Both the position numbers and the translations under genes were made by a program. Positions 58,701-64,000 of a stretch of DNA of 64,000 nt are shown here, in pieces; position 1 is the first letter of the stretch, and each line of letters starts with the position of its first letter. The notes under the pieces were generated by a model. The model saw only the letters and a program-made list of their open reading frames with translations. It ran no database searches and was not told the origin of the DNA. The stretch is from Apostichopus japonicus. Lineage: Eukaryota; Echinodermata; Holothuroidea; Aspidochirotida; Stichopodidae. The stretch covers positions 26,207,166 to 26,271,165 of the forward strand of contig NC_092579.1 in the NCBI RefSeq assembly GCF_037975245.1, read 5' to 3'.

Positions 58701-58860
58701 TGATTTCCTGAATGACATGAAATAACAAAAAATAATGTAAATAACGTTTAAGTATGCTAATCTTTATGTTATTATCAAAACTTAATAAATATCTTAACTT
58801 AATGTGTCCAATTTCAAATATATCCTTACTTTTCTGCGGCTTTGTTTCCGACGCCCCCAT
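47704..58860 (-). CDS. Globin, 4 coding exons, 208 aa, predicted N-myristoylated, acidic C-terminal tail
   Basis: CDS on the - strand joins 58860-58830, 56449-56329, 49215-48990 and 47952-47704 (627 nt, in frame). Globins bind haem iron and carry or sense O2 or NO. Key residues are Trp34 (A helix, KDHIRKSW), Phe66 (CD1, VFPKF), distal His83 (E7, RSHGLRVL) and proximal His115 (F8, followed by HPRG). The E7-F8 spacing of 32 equals neuroglobin. Intron 2 splits an Asn codon at B12.2 and intron 3 falls at G7.0, the ancestral globin positions. MGASET at the N-terminus matches the myristoylation pattern Gly2 with Ser/Thr at 6, as in globin X-type membrane globins. Residues 166-208 form an extra tail with 15 Glu. 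The start at 58860 is the first in-frame ATG; upstream frame is open but has no ATG. Confidence 0.92.
48510..48790 (+). repeat. Interspersed element core copy in globin intron 3
   Basis: AGGGGCGTAGCAAAGATTTG head, then CGGAGCGCCACCATCG and GCGTACAAGAAAATTT, as in the elements at the window ends. G runs follow at about 48746-48754. Flanked by a second C/G-run fragment near 48185-48330. Confidence 0.7.
48990..49215 (-). CDS. Globin exon 3 (C to F helices)
   Basis: Acceptor follows a T-rich tract and TTTACAG; donor is GTAAAT. Codes residues 52-126 with Phe66, His83 and His115. Translation past 48990 runs into intron and loses globin similarity. Confidence 0.95.
51252..51893. repeat. 45-bp minisatellite, about 14 copies, open in both strands
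   Basis: The unit starts CCCTCTGTAATAATATCATC and continues with GTGAAGAGGGTTAGCTGCAGACAG. Because 45 is divisible by 3, the array is an open frame on both strands: about 247 codons on + (15-residue repeat PSVIISSVKRVSCRQ) and 157 codons on -. Copies differ by CCCTCT/CCCACT, AAT/ATT and ATCTGT/ATCCGT variants; the last is degenerate. It lies within the globin intron, and there is no evidence of expression. Confidence 0.95.
55675..55905. repeat. AT-rich satellite with GGCTATATATATA units
   Basis: Repeated TATATATAGGC / GCCTATATATA units in both orientations can form multiple hairpins. In globin intron 2. Confidence 0.9.
56329..56449 (-). CDS. Globin exon 2 (A and B helices), tandem NAGNAG acceptor
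   Basis: Codes residues 11-51 (A helix LSTVEKDHIRKSW, B helix to NATLLIV). The acceptor is TTTCGTCAGCAG: use of the first AG (exon start 56449) gives Thr-Gly-Ser, and the second (56446) replaces Thr-Gly with Ser. Both keep the frame. Donor GTAAGT at 56328. Confidence 0.92.
58830..58860 (-). CDS. Globin exon 1
   Basis: Codes MGASETKPQK plus one base, then GTAAGG. Its identity rests on the perfect frame with exon 2 and the MG-start typical of acylated globins; it is too short for similarity alone. Confidence 0.75.
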
Positions 58861-59059
58861 TATGGTTGGTTTGTTACTACTTTCCACGCCTTTGAAATGA
58901 AAAACTGTCACAGAGTTAATATACCCAGTAGAAAACACACCCGCTAAACTTTCTTCCACCAACAACAGAACGTCGAAAAATATGACTCTAACACTGGTTG
59001 TTGAAACAATAAATATGGCCAGCCAACAGCTTGAAGGAAGTGAAGCGAAACGACATTTT

Positions 59060-59110
59060 GACTGCTAACTTGCACTAGGTCTATAATACTATATAGATAT
59101 ATATGTATCT
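59060..59110 (-). promoter_or_regulatory. Possible globin TATA region
   Basis: On the - strand an ATATATATCTATATAGTATT stretch lies ~230 bp upstream of the ATG. AT-rich repeats are common here, so this is weak. Confidence 0.25.
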
Positions 59111-61440
59111 GGGCTGCGTATTATACACGTCACTCAAAGTAGGCACAGCTTGGTTGACAAATCACGTAGTATCTCTATTGGACTTGTCAAGTTATCCAAC
59201 TAATACTCACTGGCTCCCGAGAGCATTGCTTGGCTAACGAGGGAAATCATCAAAAGGAAGTTTGCGCTTGTAAAGATGATGATTATTAAAAAGAAAGGAG
59301 TTTTTTTATATTTTGACTGCAGGCTGACCGGCCGTAAAGCGTTTTACCATAATTTTTGACCTAGAAAATCGCGTCATGCTCCTGTTACTTATAAATCGTG
59401 AAGCAGCAATTCTCTCTCCTCTTATGAGTGTATAGGAGCTGTCCTTTGTTTCAGGCATCTTTAAGGATGAAAGATGTAAATATACACATGATCGTCATGT
59501 ACCTATTAGTTAATTAGTTATTAGTTTTACGGTAATCGCAACATTTACAGGATCATCATTCGTTTTTGTTCTGTAATGGTTAACATGCTCCCAGCGAAGA
59601 TTGCCAAATTTGGCCTCGTTTCCCGAATCTCGTCAGAATTCTCAATTAGTTTGACCCTCCTCGACCTCGTATATTTCTGTAATGGTCAACAAAAACATCC
59701 GACAATTTTATACTTTAAATCATGCATGGGTTATTGACTGTTTTAAATAGTCACTGTTGGGACGCGGAGATGGATGTAAATGAGTTTGATATATGTAGGC
59801 CTAATACAGTTCACATGAATCAACATGGCGTCCAGGTGTAATGGCTTATAGCAACGAGCAATATCAGAGTTGACTATCCAGCCCAATTGAATGTGTATTA
59901 AACCCATGATTTATGCCTGTAACGGAGGCATGTTAACATGATTGAGGATTAGTATAACGGTGTCGGTCATAAAGTGGTTGCACGCGACATTAATGTCATA
60001 GACCCTTCAAAACATTGTTATGAGACCCAGGTTGAATTTCAATACCACTTTTAAGAACATTTGAGAAATTGCACTTTGTATACCTGACCGTGGGCAACTT
60101 AGTCTAATACACCGATGCAGTAAGTCAGTTCTTCAGATGCGATAAAAAACACAAGACATAGAATGAACTTAAGTATAACAAGTTTACAATGCATTGCACA
60201 TGTATCAAAGACGAATTGTGTTGCATATGCTCTGTTGTTTATATAAAGTTGGAAGATTGGTTTTGGTTGAGTAATTAGAAATTGTAAAACAAATGATTAA
60301 CATTCACACAGGATGCACTGATGGGGAGGCGAGGTCACATTCGATTTAGCCTTAAACTGACGAGCATTCCAGAGTGTAAGCATGTGCCTATGTTGAAAAC
60401 CTTTCAAACAGGAATAGCTGTGTAGAAACATTACAAGCACTAACCTTTTTTCTTTCCTTTTCTTGTAACTTGGTATTTCAGACTAAATTTCTTTATAAAG
60501 TAATCTTTTGAGTCTAATCTTGAGTGATTACCGCACGAAGACTTTAGACCTTGATCTCTTTATTACCTTATGAAGATGTCGATGTCTTCGAGGTTGGTCT
60601 ATTCCAGATTTTATCTATGTAAGATCACGGGTATATTTAGGACACGTCAATTAAAAGTTCATATTCATCTAAGAGTTGTACTCATTATAGAAAACGTCTG
60701 CAGTAAGTATATATACAGAATCACAGTTGGGGTTTTGTTTTTGGTTAATAGTTTACTCATTGGCACGAATGTAACCAATTCATGAAACACCTATACAGTA
60801 TTGTTTGTGAATACTTCAACGATTCTCTTCTGTAGGTCAATTTTTAATCCATAACGGTTTAACTTCTTTTAGATAATTTTATTGAGTCACGACAACATTC
60901 TCAATGGATAAGTTAAGAAACAGAACGTATTAGATATGGTACTAACCATTACAAGTAAATTCAATACCTAACAGGTTAATATGTCTATATAACACTGCCC
61001 CTTTTCTTAAAGAAAAGATAATAAACACATCAGAAGCTCATTATTTAATTACGCTAGTCTAAAACTTAAAAAAAAAAACATTTGGTGAGGTTATCAGAAG
61101 TAACAGAACGTCCGATTACATTTCATAGCTGAACATGTCACGTATTCGTTTGTTTTAGGAATGTTAAATAGAATACGTTTCGACAGAGTTATTAGACTTT
61201 GCAAAACATTGGATCTGGATCAGCATAAGCATTAGAGGCCTGGATTAACGAATCCGTCATCATCTGGGTGGGTGTGGGGGGGGGGGGTATAGTTGGTATC
61301 AAGTTTGGTTTTTGGTATTAAGGGAACGTTTCAGCCATTTGACGTAATGATAAGGTGAATCTTGTGAAAACTGTAAGATACATATGGACGAGATAATGAA
61401 GTCTGGTAGAAGAACTCTCACCGTAACCCAACACTGTCTG
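59111..61440. other. Intergenic, no gene recognised
   Basis: Only short chance ORFs are seen. A G run lies at about 61276-61288. No RNA gene or exon with family similarity was found. Confidence 0.5.
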
Positions 61441-61441
61441 T

Positions 61442-61649
<208 letters not shown>

Positions 61650-61984
61650 TATGGCAAGCTATTTGGATAATGAAGAGGATATAGAGGGCAGCTATTGCTT
61701 ATAATTTTTACATTATTTTAAGTCAAAAAATCATTTCGCTCTCATTTATTTTCATTACATTTTAAGTCAAATAAGTCAAAAAGTCATGAGCAATACATTG
61801 CATTTTAAAGTCGCAAATGACACGTTTATACTGCAAGGTTGTCATGGATACGAGTTGTTATCCGTGCTCTTTCACCAGACTTCATCGTTTGTTCGTTTTG
61901 ATATTTTTTACTTCTGCATGTTGTCTTCCTTGAGTGTATGTTCAATTAGTTGTTCTCACATAAAGCATTGCTGTATGAATATAT

Positions 61985-62090
61985 ATGCAGTGGCGTAGCT
62001 ACGGGGGGGCCTGGGGGGCCGAGGCCCCCCCATGAAATCGGCTGGCCCCCCCACTGGCCCCCCCCACTGGGAATGGGGTAAAAAAAAAAC
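61985..62090. repeat. GC-rich head of an interspersed element
   Basis: AGTGGCGTAGCTACGGGGGG followed by G and C homopolymers. This is the same type of head seen at 482-515, 1175-1200 and 62938-62960. Confidence 0.65.
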
Positions 62091-62394
62091 ACTCATCAGT
62101 GCGATTCGCTAATATTTTTTGTTCAATAATTTGGGAAATAGAGTTACACAATTTTCTCGTCTGCACCTGGCAGAATAAGAATAATACAATATCTGTAGTA
62201 ATCATGAGAATGGTCACACAGCATGGCATGGCAATGGTCGATGCGACGATTGCGACCATACACCACGAACCTTGTTGTGCTGCGTGATAGCGATATCTGC
62301 TGAAAATATGTTCAGTGCTTCCACCTAGCGCAACAATCTATCAAAAGATTGGCTCCGTTTGTTCTGAGCCGAGGTATCAGGTATTCATGGGTGG

Positions 62395-62730
62395 CGATCA
62401 TGGGGGGGGGACGGGGGGGGACATGTCCCCCCAATATTTCAGGTGGGGGATATAGTATCTTATATCCCCCCCCAATATTTGGTGGCATAGTTTTTTTTTA
62501 AGCATATGTTTTGTATTTTTTATGATATCGCTAGTAATTTCAAAATAGAAAATGCTTAGATGCAACTTACAAGGCCTGGGAAGTGCCATTTCCAGCGATC
62601 TGGGAGGCATTTTCGGCCAAAATTTTCTTTTGCGCTTCGCGCCAACTCATGGTGGCGCTACGTTTAGAAAGTCTGGGTACAAGCTTTGCCCCTCCCTTGG
62701 CAAATTCCTCGCAAAGCGCCTGTCTAACCG
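62395..62730 (-). repeat. Interspersed element Z, right copy (inverted)
   Basis: Reverse complement of 1890-2200, including GCGCTTCGCGCCAACTCATGG (core), the GATCTGGGAGGCATTTTCGG block and the AATTTCAAAATAGAAAATGC body. Only one core module is present here, against two on the left. Confidence 0.75.
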
Positions 62731-62937
62731 TGTCACAATTTGTTACTATATATGACCGAAAGTAGTTTTTACTTTTTTTCTCTCGAAATGAATAGCTAGA
62801 CGGACCGCATCCGTAATGAAATTTGGTTTGCATCTTGTGTATGAGTGTAAGTACGTACAATCATACATAGGATCCACATCGATATGGGTTCACTGGGTTT
62901 CCATTTGGCCTGTTTCCTACGAGATTTCTAACTGCAG

Positions 62938-63610
62938 GTGCGTAGCCAAGGGAGGGGGGGATGAAGGGTGGAGACCGCCCTCCCCATGGAGCATATTTTT
63001 TTTTGATATTTTCTATGATATCGAAGTTTTATAGTAGCCGTTATAAGAGGTTTTAATATTTGTACACCAATAATTTAACTGTGTCTGAAATTCGAAAATT
63101 CCTTGACCAACATTCTTCATCATAGTATACTTCCCTCTACACTCGTACAATTTTGACCGGTCTGTTAGTGGTTGAGGGGGGGGGGGGGTTTCTATATTGG
63201 TTGTCCATAGATGAAATTTAGTGCAACATTATGGGTATGTTTTGAAGTGAATTTATTATTCAAATTCTGAACAAATAATGGGCTTAAAACCTTGAAAAGT
63301 GGGGCTGACGGGTATTGTGGGGCGTTACGTAGAATTACCTACAAATGCAATGAGGTCGAACATGATGTGTGACTGGTGACAATCTTAACAAAAGGTTATG
63401 AATGAAAAAAAAAACTATTAGGAAAAACTTGGTTCTCAGGCAAAAGTGTACATCTGGTTGGTCATTTTCAAGCCCGAGAAGTGCCATTTCCGGTCATCTG
63501 GGGGGCTATCAAAACCAGAAATTTTCTTGTACGCTGCGCGCCAACCAATGGTGGCGCTCCGCTTTGACAGTAATTCGCCTACATCCAAGAAGATGTCCCC
63601 CCCCCCCCCC
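62938..63610 (-). repeat. Interspersed element X, right copy (inverted)
   Basis: Reverse complement of the 482-1110 element over most of its length, with substitutions, an internal G run (about 63177-63188) and a C run (63598-63610). A separate GCGTAGCCAAGGGAGGGGGG head sits at its left. Confidence 0.75.
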
Positions 63611-63904
63611 TTAATATTTGAAACAGATCGCCGCCCGTGCAGGTATTCATATATTGCCTCGAGTCAAATGAATATATGTCATTGAATATTCCACAAAACA
63701 ACTTTTTTATGGCCACGAAACTGTCGAAACAGGATTTTCCACTACTGGTAGAGATATAAAATATTGGGAATTCTGAAATTCCTGCAAATGATGCCAACTT
63801 CCCTCAAGTTAAAAGTCTGGTTGAGTTGGCAAGGCCAGTCAGCATGAAAGAGAAAAAACTTTTTTTGCATTTCTGTCACCAAAGTTGCACATCTTTTTTG
63901 GTTG

Positions 63905-64000
63905 CTATTTTGCCTCACAGGTGCCATCTCCTGCGATCTGGGGGGTGCTGAAAATCTCAAATTTTCTCTGTACGCTCCGCGCCAACCATGGTGGCGCTCC
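63905..64000 (-). repeat. Element core copy, running off the window
   Basis: GTGCCATCTCCTGCGATCTGG then TTTTCTCTGTACGCTCCGCG and CCAACCATGGTGGCGCTCC, the reverse complement of the shared core. Confidence 0.7.

Overview
The window is eukaryotic, intron-rich and AT-rich. It has long introns with canonical GT-AG junctions and many short interspersed repeats carrying C or G homopolymer runs. The TAGGCCTA-type short motifs, the repeat style and the gene content suggest a marine invertebrate deuterostome, perhaps an echinoderm such as a sea cucumber. That placement is inference; no taxonomic marker gene is present. Coding exons are short and most open frames in the window are spurious, so genes were built from splice sites and family knowledge. 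|| Layout: (1) 1-3.1 kb is repeat-rich: an 82-bp perfect palindrome, several copies of an interspersed element sharing a ~110-bp core, and a pyrimidine-rich tract. (2) About 4.3-17.2 kb, + strand, is a snoRNA host gene with small, essentially non-coding exons and usually one box C/D snoRNA per intron. It holds three U15/SNORD15-type copies, then four SNORD1 (snR38)-type copies alternating with three SNORD88-like copies. The alternating block arose by tandem duplication of a ~1.2-kb unit. One further orphan C/D candidate lies between the two groups. (3) On the - strand, 24.8-19.7 kb, is a predicted gene for a 114-residue single-pass membrane protein, with a non-coding first exon and one coding exon, convergent with the host gene. 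(4) On the + strand, 26.2-44.5 kb, is a complete nine-exon LUC7-like U1 snRNP splicing factor gene (398 residues). Intron 8 carries a 1.4-kb GATA-type minisatellite. (5) On the - strand, 58.9-47.7 kb, is a complete four-exon globin gene (208 residues) with the two ancestral globin introns (B12.2 and G7.0), a predicted N-myristoylation signal and a Glu/Ala/Lys-rich C-terminal tail. Its second intron contains a 14-copy 45-bp minisatellite and AT-rich repeats. (6) 59.1-62.0 kb shows no gene. (7) 62.0-64.0 kb carries inverted copies of the same elements seen at 0.5-2.2 kb, so the two ends of the window mirror each other. || Functionally, the snoRNA host serves ribosome production: its guides match conserved 28S rRNA segments around the peptidyl-transferase and neighbouring domains. 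The LUC7-like protein serves 5' splice-site recognition. The globin and the small membrane protein are unrelated neighbours. The most interesting observation is that all three snoRNA families carry a second antisense element that would pair with 28S rRNA immediately 5' of the main guide target. The rRNA sequences used are recalled from established knowledge and are not in this window.
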